From Candidatus Eiseniibacteriota bacterium (GTDB taxonomy: Bacteria > Eisenbacteria > RBG-16-71-46 > CAIMUX01), in the NCBI GenBank assembly GCA_016712505.1, contig JADJQY010000013.1, positions 262,010 through 326,009 of the forward strand: a stretch of 64,000 nt of DNA. The letters are read 5' to 3'. A program made the position numbers and the translations under genes. The notes under the pieces were generated by a model, which was not told where the DNA came from, did not search any database, and saw only the letters and a program-made list of their open reading frames with translations. Position 1 is the first letter of the stretch. Every line of letters begins with the position of its first letter. This document shows, piece by piece, positions 9,095-18,833 of this stretch.

Positions 9095-11440
9095 ATGCGG
9101 GCGCTCCGTGTGTGGATGAAACCTCGGGTTGGCGCCTTAGGGCTGGCGCTGCTCGTTCTATCCATCGCCGAGTGGACTCCCTCCTCTGCAGCGAGAGAGG
9201 TCGGTGCATCGGTGGGCGAACAGCTCGAGGCGCGGCCGAGTCCGGTTCTGTCGGTGGTCTTCGCCGATCCCGAGCGGGCCATCGGAAAAGGGCGCGGGAT
9301 CGACGCGCTGGGGTCGGATCTCTCGAGCCGCCTGCGCGCGCTCGGAGCCATGCGACTCGAGCCGGCGTTTCCTGATCCGCCTCGCGGTGAACGGGTGCGG
9401 AGCGGCCCGGGGCGATCGTCGCGCGCGCCAGACCTGTCGCGCTTCCACCATCTCGTCTTTGCCGATGGGGAGGCGGCGCTGCGAGCCCTACCGGAGCTGC
9501 GCCGATGGCCCGAGCTCCGGCTGGTCGAGTCGCTGTCGATTGCGCCCGTGATGAGCGGAGATCCGGTGCAGTTTCCGGACGATCCGTACTTCATCTCCTG
9601 GCCCTGGGGCTGGCCGGAGGATCCTCAGTGGTCGCTGCGGAATCAAGGAAGGCGAGGCGACGGGGCACGGTGCGCTCCGGCGATTCCTGGAGCGGACGTC
9701 GGAATCGATCCCTCCTGGCGGACGATCGAGGCGGCGATCCGAGCCTTCGGACACGGCTTCTCGTTCTCGCCCTACCTCGGCGCACCGGAGGTGGTGCTCG
9801 GTTTTCTGGATGTTGGGCTGCTCGACACCCATCCCGATTTGCGGGTGCTGGAGGAGTTCGCCCGCGATCCACGGCTCTCGCTCTGTCCCGAGGCCGACTG
9901 GTGCGGCGATCACGGCACCAAGATGGCGGGGCTGGCCGCGGCGCGCGTCGGGAACGGGATTGGCGTGGCCGGCGTCTGCGGGGAATGCTCGGTGCTCGAT
10001 CTCAACGTGCCGTCCTGCCCCTGCTCGGGCTGTGACACGCCCGAGGGGAACTGCCTCTTCGTATCCCATCTCTGGCACACGCGACTGGTCGCCGCGGTCG
10101 ACTTCGATCTGGGACAGACCCAGCAGGGGAAGCCCCGACGTCTCGCGGTGGTGAACGCCTCGTTCGCCTCCAGCGGCCACGCGCCGCTCGAGGTACTGGA
10201 GGCGCTCTGGTACGCCCACCTCTCGGGAGTGCTGGTGGTGGCGGCGAGCGGGGATCAGTCGCTCGTGCAGCCGGGGCCGCGCTTTCCGGCCAATGTGCCA
10301 TTCGTGCTCGGGGTCGGCGGGAGTACCTGGGAGGATCGATTCTGGGATACCCGCGTCTCCTGTTACGGCGGCGCGAACGGCACCACCGTCGATCGACATC
10401 AGATCGATCTCGCCGCCCCTGCTTCCGGCGCGGTGGTGACCACCTTCGTCTACGACAACCCGTCCGGCGCGGGGCTCTATGCGCCGACCACCGGGCAGTG
10501 CTCGGCTGCAGCGGCGCTGGTCAGCGGCGCCGCCGGGGTCGTCTCGGCGCAGGTGCCCGAACTCTCGGCCGATGATCTGGCCGGCGTGCTCCTGGCGTCC
10601 GCGCGACCGTATCGGGTCGACCCGACGCTCGATCCGACCTGTCCGCCGGAACTCTGCCCGCGCTCGTTCTACGGGCGGGGAGTGGTTGATCTCGAGAATG
10701 CGCTTCACGTCGTCGCCCGCCGGGCGCGCTGGGAGACCTTGCGGTTGACCGAACGGGCCGAGGTGCCGGGGATGACCTGGGAGCGTCAACTGGTGGGCGA
10801 GTACACCTTCGCCGGCGCGCTCTGGCGGGAGTACCGCGTGGTGGCGACCGTCCCGCTGCGCGCGCGGCCGTCGGGCGGTCCGACCGATCTCCCGCAGTAC
10901 CTCGCCTGGCCGGCGCACCTGCTCTCGACCACGCCGCTCGCCTACGGCGTCGGCGCCGGCCGGATCGGATCGCTGGAGAGCGGAGTGACCGGGATCGAAC
11001 TCGAGGTCGATCCCGCGACGGGAGTGGCCACGGTGACCGGAGCGAACTTCTGTCGCGTGGTCGGCGGGGTCGAGGAGCCGCAGGTGCCGTGGGCGGATCT
11101 CTCGATGGTGATCTCTACCTGGCCGCACCGCGGCCGCACCGACGATCCTCCGCCGATCGAGCCGGTGGGCGAAGGGGAGATCGAGGTTCGTCCGAACCCG
11201 TTTCGGGTCGAGACCACGATCCTCGCCCCCGGGGTCGGCCGGGGGACGACCGCGCGGTGTGAAATTTTTGACGCCGCGGGGCGACTGGTGCGGACGCTCC
11301 CTCCTGGGTATTCTCCCGCCTTCGACCGTCGCTGGGACGGTCGCGATGCGGAGGGACGTCTGGTCCCGCCGGGAGTCTACTGGGTGCGGCTGTTCAGCGG
11401 GCGGGGAACTGCCACCTGTCCGCTGGTTCGGATCGAGTGA
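9095..11440 (+). CDS. Secreted S8 (subtilisin) family peptidase with C-terminal FlgD-like Ig domain
   Basis: Extracellular serine protease of 781 residues. ATG at 9095 was chosen because GAGG lies five bases upstream and it gives a signal peptide (MKPRVGALGLALLVLSIAEW...SSAA). The catalytic triad is visible: Asp239 in FLDVGLLDTHPDL, His273 in DHGTKMAGLAAA and Ser470 in QCSAAAALVSG. The Gly-Thr before the Ser is replaced by Gln-Cys, which is unusual but keeps the nucleophile. Extra Cys pairs (CPCSGCDTPEGNC) suggest disulfides. The tail (VRPNPFR...AAGRLVRTL...WDGRDAEGRLVPPGVYWVRL) is a FlgD-like Ig domain often found on cell-surface proteins of FCB-group bacteria. Specificity is unknown. Confidence 0.88.
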   Translation: MRALRVWMKPRVGALGLALLVLSIAEWTPSSAAREVGASVGEQLEARPSPVLSVVFADPERAIGKGRGIDALGSDLSSRLRALGAMRLEPAFPDPPRGERVRSGPGRSSRAPDLSRFHHLVFADGEAALRALPELRRWPELRLVESLSIAPVMSGDPVQFPDDPYFISWPWGWPEDPQWSLRNQGRRGDGARCAPAIPGADVGIDPSWRTIEAAIRAFGHGFSFSPYLGAPEVVLGFLDVGLLDTHPDLRVLEEFARDPRLSLCPEADWCGDHGTKMAGLAAARVGNGIGVAGVCGECSVLDLNVPSCPCSGCDTPEGNCLFVSHLWHTRLVAAVDFDLGQTQQGKPRRLAVVNASFASSGHAPLEVLEALWYAHLSGVLVVAASGDQSLVQPGPRFPANVPFVLGVGGSTWEDRFWDTRVSCYGGANGTTVDRHQIDLAAPASGAVVTTFVYDNPSGAGLYAPTTGQCSAAAALVSGAAGVVSAQVPELSADDLAGVLLASARPYRVDPTLDPTCPPELCPRSFYGRGVVDLENALHVVARRARWETLRLTERAEVPGMTWERQLVGEYTFAGALWREYRVVATVPLRARPSGGPTDLPQYLAWPAHLLSTTPLAYGVGAGRIGSLESGVTGIELEVDPATGVATVTGANFCRVVGGVEEPQVPWADLSMVISTWPHRGRTDDPPPIEPVGEGEIEVRPNPFRVETTILAPGVGRGTTARCEIFDAAGRLVRTLPPGYSPAFDRRWDGRDAEGRLVPPGVYWVRLFSGRGTATCPLVRIE

Positions 11441-11629
11441 GCCGCGGGAAGAGCGCAGGTCGAGGCGAAGATCGCACGCACACCGAAATCGTCCGAGAGG
11501 CGGAAGCCGGCGACTGCGGAGTCAGCGCCCGCGGAGTCACAGACCGCGACCGGCGATGAACTGCTGGCGCCGGAGGCTCCGGGCGTTCCCGGGCGCGCGC
11601 TTCCGCTGCTCCTCCTCGCGCTCGCTTTC

Positions 11630-13798
11630 TTGCCGCTGCTCGGCTTCTTCCTGATCGGGCCGGGGGCGTGGGGATTCAATCACCTCGCCTACCTGCCCCG
11701 CGGTTTCCTGGTGCTCTCCGCCCTCGGCGCGCTCTTGCTCTCCTGGAGGCGCGCGCAGGAGTGGCTCTCCGAGCGTCTTTCCGGGACACTACCCGATCTG
11801 TTTTTCGGCCCCTTCTGGAAGCGCACCCTGTTCGTGCTCGGAATGGGAGTGCTGTTCGTGCTCCTGCGCGAACGCTCGTTCTTCATGGGAGACGGGTATC
11901 TGGTCGGCGAGTTGGTCGATCGCGGGGTGAAGTTCCGTGCCTTCGACAACATGGACTATCTCCTGCACGAGCAACTTCACCATGCGCTCAAGACGTCGCA
12001 GCCGATCGACTCGTTCACCCTCTATCGCGCCGGCGCGGTGCTGACCGGGGTCATTGGCCTGTCCGTGCTGCTTCCGCTCGCGGGGCGCCTCGCCGGGGAA
12101 CGCTGGCGCCGTGCGCTCTGGGTTTGCCTCTTCCTGGCCACCGGGCCGGTGGTGCTCTTCTTTGGTTACGTCGAGAGCTACGCCAATCTCTACCTCTGCC
12201 TCACGGCGTTCCTCCTGAGCGGAGTCCTGGCGGCGCAGGGACGCGGACACCTCTGGATGGCGTCGGTCTGGTTCGGGCTCGCCATCGCGTTCCACCTGAC
12301 GGCGCTCTTCAGCGCGCCGGCGTTGCTCATTCTCGCTCTGCGCACACCCGGCCGCTCCGCCCCGCGGCGGTGGCTCGAGGCGGCACTTCCGGCGCTCCTC
12401 ATCTTCGGGCTCTCGGTGGTGCTCCACCTCGCGGCGGGATACGACAGCGAGTGGTTCCGGAAGGAGTTCATCGACAGCAAGAATGCCAAGTCGATCTGGA
12501 TTCCGCTCTTCGAGCCGCAGCGCGGATTCTTCTCCCTCTACCACTGGAAGGACCTGCTCAGCCTCGCGCTGATCATGGCCCCGGCCGCGCTGCTGGTCGT
12601 GGTCAGCCGGGTGGGCTGGGTGCGTTCGCAGTGGCGCCGGCCGGAGGTGTTGTTCCTGGTGGTGCAGATCGTGAGTGTGCTGGGGTTCATTATCTTCATC
12701 GATCGGAAGCTTGGCGGAGCGCGCGACTGGGATCTCTTCAGCGCCCATACCGGGGGGCTGCTCCTGCTCGCGGCTCTGGCCCTTCCCGCCGCCGCCGGTG
12801 ATCCGCCCGGGGCTCCCGTTCGCGCCGGGCGCGCCCCGCGCACCGCTGGGCTGCTCTGGGGGACCTCGGCCCTGGTGGTCGCTCCGTGGATCCTGTTGCT
12901 CCATCTTGAGGATCGCTCCATCGCGCGCTTCGTCGATGTGGCCGGCGACTTTCCGAACTTCGCCCGCGCCTATGCCTACGAGGAGGTGGGGAAGTACTAC
13001 CGCAAGGGCGGCGACCTGCCCCGCGCGGAGGAGATGTACGAACGCTGTGTCGAGGCCTATCCCAAGAACCCGCGCTTTCTGCTCCTCCTGGGATCGGTCT
13101 ACTACTCGCAGAAGAAGCTCGATGACGCGGAGCGACTGTATCGCCAGGCGCTCCTCATCAATCCGGAGCACAAGGTCGGTGTCGAGATGATCGGCAAGGT
13201 GCTCTACGCCAAGGCGGAGACGATGACGCGCGGCCCGGCCCGCGACGCGCTCTACTCCGAGTCGACCGATGCCTTTGCCCACCTGGTCCGGATGGTGCCG
13301 CGGAATCCCGACTTCTGGAATTGCTACGGTTCGAGCGCGCTCCTCTGCGATCGGCTGGAAGAGGCGGTGACCGCGTTTCAGCAGGCGCTCGACCTCGATC
13401 CGCGTCAGCGGGTGATGCATGGGCTCGGTACCGCCTATCTCGGGCTGGGTCGCCTGAGCGAGGCGGTCGATGCCTTTCGCCAGGCCGGGATGCGGAACGA
13501 GGCGAATCTGGCCACCCAGATGGGACTGGTGATGGCGCTGGTCGGCCGGGCCGACGAGGTAGTGCGCACCGGCCGGCGCCCGGACCCGGCTCTCCTGGAT
13601 GAAGCGGCCCGCGCGCTCGAGCCGCTGCGGCAGCGCAACCCGGGGGAGCCGACCGCGGCGGAGTTTGCGCGCCGCATCGATCTCCTGCGCCAGGGAATCG
13701 CCCCGGGGAATGCCTTCGAGATCGAGTTGCCCGGAACTCCGCTCGAGTCTTCGACTGGGGGGGGAGCGCCGGCGGGAGACCCGGCGCCGGAGCCGTAG
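11630..13798 (+). CDS. Polytopic membrane protein with C-terminal TPR repeats
   Basis: About ten hydrophobic helices in the first 420 residues (for example LFVLGMGVLFVLL, YRAGAVLTGVIGLSVLLPLAG) carry an acidic loop GDGYLVGELVDRG and the GYVESYANLYLC segment, resembling GT-C-type glycosyltransferases. From about residue 440 there are tetratricopeptide repeats (YAYEEVGKYYRKGGDLPRAEEMYERCVEAYPKNP and following units), likely a protein-interaction platform. Start is uncertain: TTG at 11630 is the first in-frame start but it cuts the first helix. The frame is open back to 11441 without a start, whereas GTG at 11437, overlapping the preceding TGA, would give a fitting N-terminus if one base is missing in 11440-11475. 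A frameshift is therefore likely. Confidence 0.75.
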   Translation: MPLLGFFLIGPGAWGFNHLAYLPRGFLVLSALGALLLSWRRAQEWLSERLSGTLPDLFFGPFWKRTLFVLGMGVLFVLLRERSFFMGDGYLVGELVDRGVKFRAFDNMDYLLHEQLHHALKTSQPIDSFTLYRAGAVLTGVIGLSVLLPLAGRLAGERWRRALWVCLFLATGPVVLFFGYVESYANLYLCLTAFLLSGVLAAQGRGHLWMASVWFGLAIAFHLTALFSAPALLILALRTPGRSAPRRWLEAALPALLIFGLSVVLHLAAGYDSEWFRKEFIDSKNAKSIWIPLFEPQRGFFSLYHWKDLLSLALIMAPAALLVVVSRVGWVRSQWRRPEVLFLVVQIVSVLGFIIFIDRKLGGARDWDLFSAHTGGLLLLAALALPAAAGDPPGAPVRAGRAPRTAGLLWGTSALVVAPWILLLHLEDRSIARFVDVAGDFPNFARAYAYEEVGKYYRKGGDLPRAEEMYERCVEAYPKNPRFLLLLGSVYYSQKKLDDAERLYRQALLINPEHKVGVEMIGKVLYAKAETMTRGPARDALYSESTDAFAHLVRMVPRNPDFWNCYGSSALLCDRLEEAVTAFQQALDLDPRQRVMHGLGTAYLGLGRLSEAVDAFRQAGMRNEANLATQMGLVMALVGRADEVVRTGRRPDPALLDEAARALEPLRQRNPGEPTAAEFARRIDLLRQGIAPGNAFEIELPGTPLESSTGGGAPAGDPAPEP

Positions 13799-13835
13799 AA
13801 TCAAACCACCGGCCCTCGCCGGCGGGGAGGAAGCG

Positions 13836-14414
13836 ATGACACGTCCGCTGCTGACCGCAATCGAGGAAGAGTACCGACGCTACCGCGCGCTGGCCGAGGC
13901 GGCCATGCGCCAGCTCGACGACGGAGATCTGGCCCGGAAGCCGATCCCGGAGGGGAATTCGGTCGCCATCCTGGTCTGGCATCTCTCGGGGAACTTCAAG
14001 TCGCGGTTCACCGACTTCCTGACCACGGACGGCGAGAAGCCGTGGCGGAAGCGGGACGAGGAATTCGAGGATCGGGCGGTGACCAAGGCGCAGTTGCTGG
14101 AAAAATGGGACGAGGGATGGGGGGTGCTGTTGACCACCCTGGCGGCCCTCTCGGATGAGGAGCTGGGCAGCACCGTCACCATCCGGGGCCAGGGGTTGAC
14201 CGTGCGCGAGGCGCTCCTTCGGTCGCTGGCTCACGCCAGCTATCACGTCGGACAGGTGGTCCTGGTCGCGCGCGCCCTGCGCGGCAACGCCTGGACCTTT
14301 CTCAGCATCGCTCCGGGAGGCTCGGCCGCCTACAACACCGCCCCGGTTCTCGATCGACCGGCCGACTTCCGGCGCGCGGTCGAAACGCGGGAAGACGACC
14401 GACCCGGCCGATAG
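13836..14414 (+). CDS. DinB-superfamily protein, DUF1572 type
   Basis: 192-residue four-helix-bundle protein. The segment SVAILVWHLSGNFKSRFTDFLTTDGEKPWRKRDEEFE is close to the DUF1572 signature, and LAHASYHVGQVVLVAR carries the second conserved His region. The His residues probably bind a divalent metal as in DinB/YfiT thiol transferases, but the substrate is unknown. GGGGAGG lies five bases before the ATG. It follows the TPR membrane protein by 37 bases. A second, unrelated DinB paralogue lies at 35791. Confidence 0.85.
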   Translation: MTRPLLTAIEEEYRRYRALAEAAMRQLDDGDLARKPIPEGNSVAILVWHLSGNFKSRFTDFLTTDGEKPWRKRDEEFEDRAVTKAQLLEKWDEGWGVLLTTLAALSDEELGSTVTIRGQGLTVREALLRSLAHASYHVGQVVLVARALRGNAWTFLSIAPGGSAAYNTAPVLDRPADFRRAVETREDDRPGR

Positions 14415-14569
14415 AAGGACCCAGGGAACAGGGGGACGAGCCATCCTGTCTTGACCGACCCCGCCCCCCCTGGCAGGCTGGCCGGGAACCCAGGCTCCAT
14501 CCGTTTGGTTCCATCCGGTTGGTCCGCGGCGATACCCGCGCGACGCAGGGCTGAATCTTCCTGGAGGCG

Positions 14570-15283
14570 ATGATGATGTTCTTCGATCCGCTCTACCTCT
14601 TGATCGTGGGGCCGGCGCTGCTCCTCTCGATCGTGGCGCAATTTTGGGTCAAGGGAGCCTTCAACAAGTATGCCCAGGTGCCGACGGTCCGCGGCCTCTC
14701 CGGAGCGCAGGTGGCACAACACATCGTCAACCGGGCCGGGCTCGGGGTCCGGGTCGAGCGGGTCTCCGGCTTCCTCAGCGATCACTACGATCCGACTGCC
14801 CGAGTCCTCCGCCTGTCGCCCGATGTCTATGACGGGATCACCGTTTCCGCCGTGGGGGTGGCCGCCCACGAGGCCGGGCACGCCCTGCAGCACGCCCAGG
14901 GGTACCTCCCCCTCCAGTGGCGTTCGGCCCTGGTTCCGGTGACCAAATTCGGATCGACTCTCGCCTGGCCGCTCCTCATGATCGGATTTCTCCTTCAGGG
15001 GATGTCGATGGTGGGGCCGGCCGACCTGTTCGTGAAGATCGGGATCCTCCTCTTCTCCGGCGCGGTGCTGTTCCAGATCGTCACCCTCCCGGTCGAGTTC
15101 GACGCCTCCCGCCGCGCGGTCCAGCTGGTGACCGCCGAGGGAATCGTGACCCGGGAAGAGGCCGACGGGGTCAAGCGGGTGCTGAACGCCGCCGCCATGA
15201 CCTACATCGCCGCTGCAGCCGCGGCGGTCGCCCAGTTGCTATACTTCCTGCTTCGCGCCGGGATGCTCCGGCGCGACGAGTAA
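14570..15283 (+). CDS. Zinc-dependent membrane metallopeptidase, YugP/DUF-type
   Basis: 237-residue membrane protein with an N-terminal helix (LYLLIVGPALLLSIVAQFWV), the zinc motif HEAGH (VAAHEAGHALQHAQGY) in the middle, then two further hydrophobic segments and a C-terminal helix (AAAAAAVAQLLYFLLRA). The downstream sequence LPVEFDASRRAVQLV matches the family's third-ligand region (an E/D in EFDAS). This is the YugP-like neutral zinc metallopeptidase family, whose substrates are undefined. Three ATG codons in a row start at 14570; GGAGG is spaced best for the second or third. The rseP gene follows by 65 bases, so two membrane metalloproteases are adjacent. Confidence 0.88.
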   Translation: MMMFFDPLYLLIVGPALLLSIVAQFWVKGAFNKYAQVPTVRGLSGAQVAQHIVNRAGLGVRVERVSGFLSDHYDPTARVLRLSPDVYDGITVSAVGVAAHEAGHALQHAQGYLPLQWRSALVPVTKFGSTLAWPLLMIGFLLQGMSMVGPADLFVKIGILLFSGAVLFQIVTLPVEFDASRRAVQLVTAEGIVTREEADGVKRVLNAAAMTYIAAAAAAVAQLLYFLLRAGMLRRDE

Positions 15284-15348
15284 TCTCCGGACGATCGACG
15301 TCCGCGAGTCTCCCAGAACCACGGCGCCCGCGCGCCGATCGAGGATCG

Positions 15349-16464
15349 ATGGCACCAGGACTCCAGGAACTACTGCTGATCAAACTGCCGGCCTTTCTCT
15401 TCGTGCTCGGCTTGGTCGTGACGATTCACGAGCTCGGACACTTCCTGGCCGCGAAGGCGGTCGGCATCCGGGTGGAGCAGTTCTCGATCGGCTACCCGCC
15501 CCGGGTCTGGGGAAAGCGGATCGGCGACACCGACTATTGCCTCTCGCTCATCCCCCTCGGCGGCTACGTCAAGATGGCCGGGATGATCGACGAGAGCATG
15601 GAAAACCCCGACAAGATCACCGGCGCGCCGGATGAGTTCATGTCCAAGAACACCTGGCAGAAGATGCTCGTGATCTCGGCCGGAGTGATCATGAACTTCC
15701 TCCTCGCGGTGGCCATCTACACCGGCGTGACCATGAAGGAAGGGGTCCCCCAGACCAAGGAGCCGGTGGTCGAGGCGGTGAACCCGGAGTTTCCGGCCGC
15801 GCAGGCGGGAATCAAGTCGGGCGACCGGATCGTGGCCGTGAACGGTGCCCCGGTGACCGACTGGCAGTCGATGGTGAAGGTGATCCACGCGAACCCGGAG
15901 ACCCCGGTGCAGATCCGGTGGGAGCGCGACGGCCGGACGATGGAGGCGGCGGTCACGCCCAAGCGGGACAAGACGCTGGTCGAAGGGGAGATCAAGGAAG
16001 TCGGTCTGATCGGGGTGGGGCCACGGGTGACTTACGAGAAGGTCGGGTTCGCCACCGCGATCGGCGAGGGATGGAAGCTGCTGGGCACCAACCTCTCGAT
16101 GGGGGGAGCGACGCTCAAGATGCTCTTCACCGGCCAGGCCGGGATCAAGGATCTTGGCGGCCCGGTCAAGATCGCGGAGTGGTCTGGCCAGGCGGCCAAG
16201 GCCGGCTTCACCGCCCTGCTCCTTTTCGCGGCGTTCATCAGCATCAACATCGGGATGCTGAACATCCTTCCCTTCCCGGTGCTCGACGGCGGCCATCTCG
16301 CCATGGTCCTGATCGAAGCGGTGGCCCGTCGACCGATCTCGACCCGGGTGAAGCTCGGGATCCAGCAGGTCGGCATGCTCATGCTCCTGATGTTGATCGT
16401 GGTCATCACGTTCAACGATCTGGGCGGGGCCAAGCTCATCGACAGCATCAAGCGGATGTTCTAA
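15349..16464 (+). CDS. rseP: RIP metalloprotease RseP (site-2 protease)
   Basis: Intramembrane zinc protease that cleaves transmembrane anti-sigma factors and signal-peptide remnants. 371 residues. HELGH (residues 26-30 region, VVTIHELGHFLAAK) is in the first helix and the third ligand LDGGH is in NILPFPVLDGGHLAMV near the C-terminus. A PDZ domain lies between them (VVEAVNPEFPAAQAGIKSGDRIVAVNG). There is one PDZ domain rather than the two of E. coli RseP, as in many non-proteobacteria. GAGG lies four bases before the ATG. No anti-sigma factor gene is adjacent. Confidence 0.95.
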   Translation: MAPGLQELLLIKLPAFLFVLGLVVTIHELGHFLAAKAVGIRVEQFSIGYPPRVWGKRIGDTDYCLSLIPLGGYVKMAGMIDESMENPDKITGAPDEFMSKNTWQKMLVISAGVIMNFLLAVAIYTGVTMKEGVPQTKEPVVEAVNPEFPAAQAGIKSGDRIVAVNGAPVTDWQSMVKVIHANPETPVQIRWERDGRTMEAAVTPKRDKTLVEGEIKEVGLIGVGPRVTYEKVGFATAIGEGWKLLGTNLSMGGATLKMLFTGQAGIKDLGGPVKIAEWSGQAAKAGFTALLLFAAFISINIGMLNILPFPVLDGGHLAMVLIEAVARRPISTRVKLGIQQVGMLMLLMLIVVITFNDLGGAKLIDSIKRMF

Positions 16465-16466
16465 CC

Positions 16467-16493
16467 GCGGCGGATCGCGCAGCGATCCGCCGC
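16467..16493. terminator. Terminator-like hairpin after rseP
   Basis: A perfect 12-bp inverted repeat (GCGGCGGATCGC / GCGATCCGCCGC) with a 3-base loop begins three bases after the rseP stop codon. It is followed by a weakly T-rich stretch (TGAGTTCCTT). The stem resembles the hairpin at 18834-18859. Confidence 0.6.
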
Positions 16494-16509
16494 TGAGTTC
16501 CTTCACCTC

Positions 16510-16533
16510 CGAGACGAGCCCCCGCTCGTCTCG
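16510..16533. repeat. Second perfect hairpin in the same gap
   Basis: CGAGACGAGC and GCTCGTCTCG pair over 10 bp around a CCCC loop. It sits 17 bases after the first hairpin and just upstream of the PLP-enzyme gene, so it could be a tandem terminator or part of that gene's leader. Confidence 0.45.
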
Positions 16534-16559
16534 TGTCGTCTCCACAGGATCGTCCTACC

Positions 16560-17591
16560 ATGATCCCTCTCCCTCACCCGCCCCGTCGCATCTCTCTCGC
16601 CAACCTCCCCACCCGCATTCACCCCCTCTCCCGCCTCTCCGCCGCGCTCGGCGGCCCGGAGATCTGGGTGAAGCGCGACGACGAGACCGGTTCCGATCTC
16701 ACGGGCAACAAGGTGCGCAAGCTGGAGTTTCTCCTCGCCGAAGCCCTGGATCAGCGGGCCGACCTGATCATCACCTGTGGTGGCGTGCAGTCGAACCATT
16801 GCCGCGCGACCGCGATCGCCGCCCGTCGCCTCGGGCTGGACAGCCTGCTCTTCCTGCGCGGAGAGGACCCGGGCACGCGCGATGGAAACCTCCTCCTCGA
16901 TGCTCTGGTCGGGGCGGACTTGCGCTTCATCACGCCGGAGCAGTACGCCGCCCGCGCCTCGTTGATGGCCGCCGCGGCCGCGGAGCTGCGAGCCGCCGGC
17001 CGGCGCCCCTACGTCATCCCCGAAGGGGGTTCCAACGCGCTCGGGAGCTATGGGTACGTGATTCTCTTCGAGGAGCTGGCCAGCCAGAGCGCCGGCGGTG
17101 GGCCCGAGTGGGACCACATCGTCTGCGCCACGGGCTCGGGAGGTACCCTGGCCGGACTGGCTCTCGGGGCAAAGCTCGCCGGGCGGCGCGGCGACGGCGG
17201 TTCGAACCCGGCGCAGGCTCAGGTGCACGGGGTCAATGTGTGCGACTCCGCCCTCTACTTTCGTGCTCGTGCGATCGAGATCGCGGAGGAGTTTCGGCAA
17301 CGCTTCTTGCCGGAGAGCACCGCACCGCTCCTGGCCGCGGAAGAGGTGTCGGTCATCGAAGGGTACAAGGGGCCGGCCTATGCGGTACCGTACGCCGAGG
17401 AACTCGCGCTGATCCGGGAAGTCGGACGGACCGAAGGACTCCTGCTCGACCCGGTCTACACCGGCAAGGCCTTCCATGGCCTGGTCGAGGAAGTCAAACG
17501 CGGCCGCTTCGCCCGCGGGGAACGCGTGCTCTTCATCCACACCGGCGGGGCGTTCAGTCTGTTTCCCTACCGGCTCGACCTGGTGGACTGA
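16560..17591 (+). CDS. PLP-dependent D-cysteine desulfhydrase / ACC deaminase family enzyme
   Basis: Cytoplasmic pyridoxal-phosphate enzyme of 343 residues in the tryptophan-synthase-beta fold. The PLP lysine lies in TGNKVRKLEFLL, the substrate loop is CGGVQSNHCRATA, and the phosphate-binding loop is CATGSGGTLAGLALG. PEGGSNALGSYGY is also typical of the ACC deaminase/D-cysteine desulfhydrase group. Sequence alone does not separate the two activities; in bacteria outside plants' rhizosphere D-cysteine desulfhydrase is more usual. ATG at 16560 was chosen over GTG at 16533. The GNAT gene follows after 20 bases. Confidence 0.87.
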   Translation: MIPLPHPPRRISLANLPTRIHPLSRLSAALGGPEIWVKRDDETGSDLTGNKVRKLEFLLAEALDQRADLIITCGGVQSNHCRATAIAARRLGLDSLLFLRGEDPGTRDGNLLLDALVGADLRFITPEQYAARASLMAAAAAELRAAGRRPYVIPEGGSNALGSYGYVILFEELASQSAGGGPEWDHIVCATGSGGTLAGLALGAKLAGRRGDGGSNPAQAQVHGVNVCDSALYFRARAIEIAEEFRQRFLPESTAPLLAAEEVSVIEGYKGPAYAVPYAEELALIREVGRTEGLLLDPVYTGKAFHGLVEEVKRGRFARGERVLFIHTGGAFSLFPYRLDLVD

Positions 17592-17611
17592 GATCCGAGA
17601 GGAGGCTGGCG

Positions 17612-18826
17612 ATGGCAATCGAGGTTTCGTTCTGTCAGACCAAGGAAGAGTTCATCGATGCCTTTGGCGCCATCGGTCACTACTTCGGCGGGGGAGTCTC
17701 GATCGAGGAGGTCGACCAGGTTCTCCAGGTCTTCGAATGCGACCGGACCCAGATGGCACGCGAGGCCGGGGCGGTGGTCGGAGGCTGCGGCGCACATAGC
17801 TACGAGCTGACGGTCCCTGGAGGCCGGGTGGCCGCGGCCGGCATCACCATCGTCGGGGTGCGTCCTACCCATCGGCGGCGCGGGGTTCTTCGCGCCATGA
17901 TGCGAGCGCAGATCGACGACGTGCACGCGCGGAAGGAACCGGTGGCCTACCTCTGGGCCTCGGAGGAGACGATCTACGGCCGCTTCGGCTACGGCATGGC
18001 CGCGCTCAACGCCGCGATCGAGCTGCCGAAGTCGGACTGTGTCTTTGCCCGTCCGTTCACCCCGCGCGGAGAGCTCCGTCTCCATCCCCTGGAGGAGGCC
18101 TACGCACCGATTGCCGAAGTGTACGATCGGCTGCGGGGTGACTACCCCGGGATGTTCTCGCGCAAGGAAGGCTGGTGGAAGAACCGCCGGCTGGCCGACA
18201 CGCCGAGCCGGCGCGGCAGCTCAGGCGAGCTCAACCGGGTGGTGCTCTACCTCGACGGACGACCGGAGGCGTACTGCCTCTATCGCCTGAATCAGGCGAT
18301 AGACGGGGGAATCACCACCGGGGTGGTGAACGTGCTCGAGGCGCTCGGAACCACGCCCGAGGCGACGCGCGAGATCTGGCACTTCCTGCTCCAGATCGAT
18401 TGGATCGCCAAGGTGCGGGCAGGCAACCTCTCGGTAGATCACCCGCTGCTCTTCCTCCTGGCCCACCCGCGTCGCCTGCGTCCGGTGATCAGCGACTCGC
18501 TCTGGGTCCGGCTGGTCGACGTCGAAGCCGCGCTCAACGCCCGACGCTTCGCCGACGCGCCGGCGGTGGTGCTCGAGGTGGAGGATCCCTTCTGTCCCTG
18601 GAACGCCGGACGGTATCGCGTCTCGCTCGAGGGAGCAGTCCGCACCGATGCCGCGGCCGAACTGAGGCTCGATGTGGAGGCGCTCGGCTCGTTGTATCTC
18701 GGAGGGTTCACCGCCTCGCAGCTCGCCCGGGCCAGCCGCATCGAGGAACGGAGCGCCGGCGCCCTGGGGCGGGCCGATCTGCTCTTCCGTGGCGAACGCG
18801 CCCCGTGGTGTCCGGAGATTTTCTGA
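17612..18826 (+). CDS. GNAT acetyltransferase, Eis-like, with SCP2-type C-terminal domain
   Basis: 404 residues. The N-terminal GNAT domain has the acetyl-CoA loop VGVRPTHRRRGVLRAMM and LWASEETIYGRFGYG, a motif highly typical of Eis-family proteins. A second degenerate GNAT domain follows (residues about 150-290), then an SCP2-like domain (VVLEVEDPFCPWNAGRYRVSLE). Proteins of this architecture acetylate amines, including aminoglycosides in mycobacterial Eis, but most are of unknown substrate. GAGAGGAGG precedes the ATG. It is probably co-transcribed with the PLP enzyme and is closed by the hairpin at 18834. Confidence 0.85.
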   Translation: MAIEVSFCQTKEEFIDAFGAIGHYFGGGVSIEEVDQVLQVFECDRTQMAREAGAVVGGCGAHSYELTVPGGRVAAAGITIVGVRPTHRRRGVLRAMMRAQIDDVHARKEPVAYLWASEETIYGRFGYGMAALNAAIELPKSDCVFARPFTPRGELRLHPLEEAYAPIAEVYDRLRGDYPGMFSRKEGWWKNRRLADTPSRRGSSGELNRVVLYLDGRPEAYCLYRLNQAIDGGITTGVVNVLEALGTTPEATREIWHFLLQIDWIAKVRAGNLSVDHPLLFLLAHPRRLRPVISDSLWVRLVDVEAALNARRFADAPAVVLEVEDPFCPWNAGRYRVSLEGAVRTDAAAELRLDVEALGSLYLGGFTASQLARASRIEERSAGALGRADLLFRGERAPWCPEIF

Positions 18827-18833
18827 CCCTGTA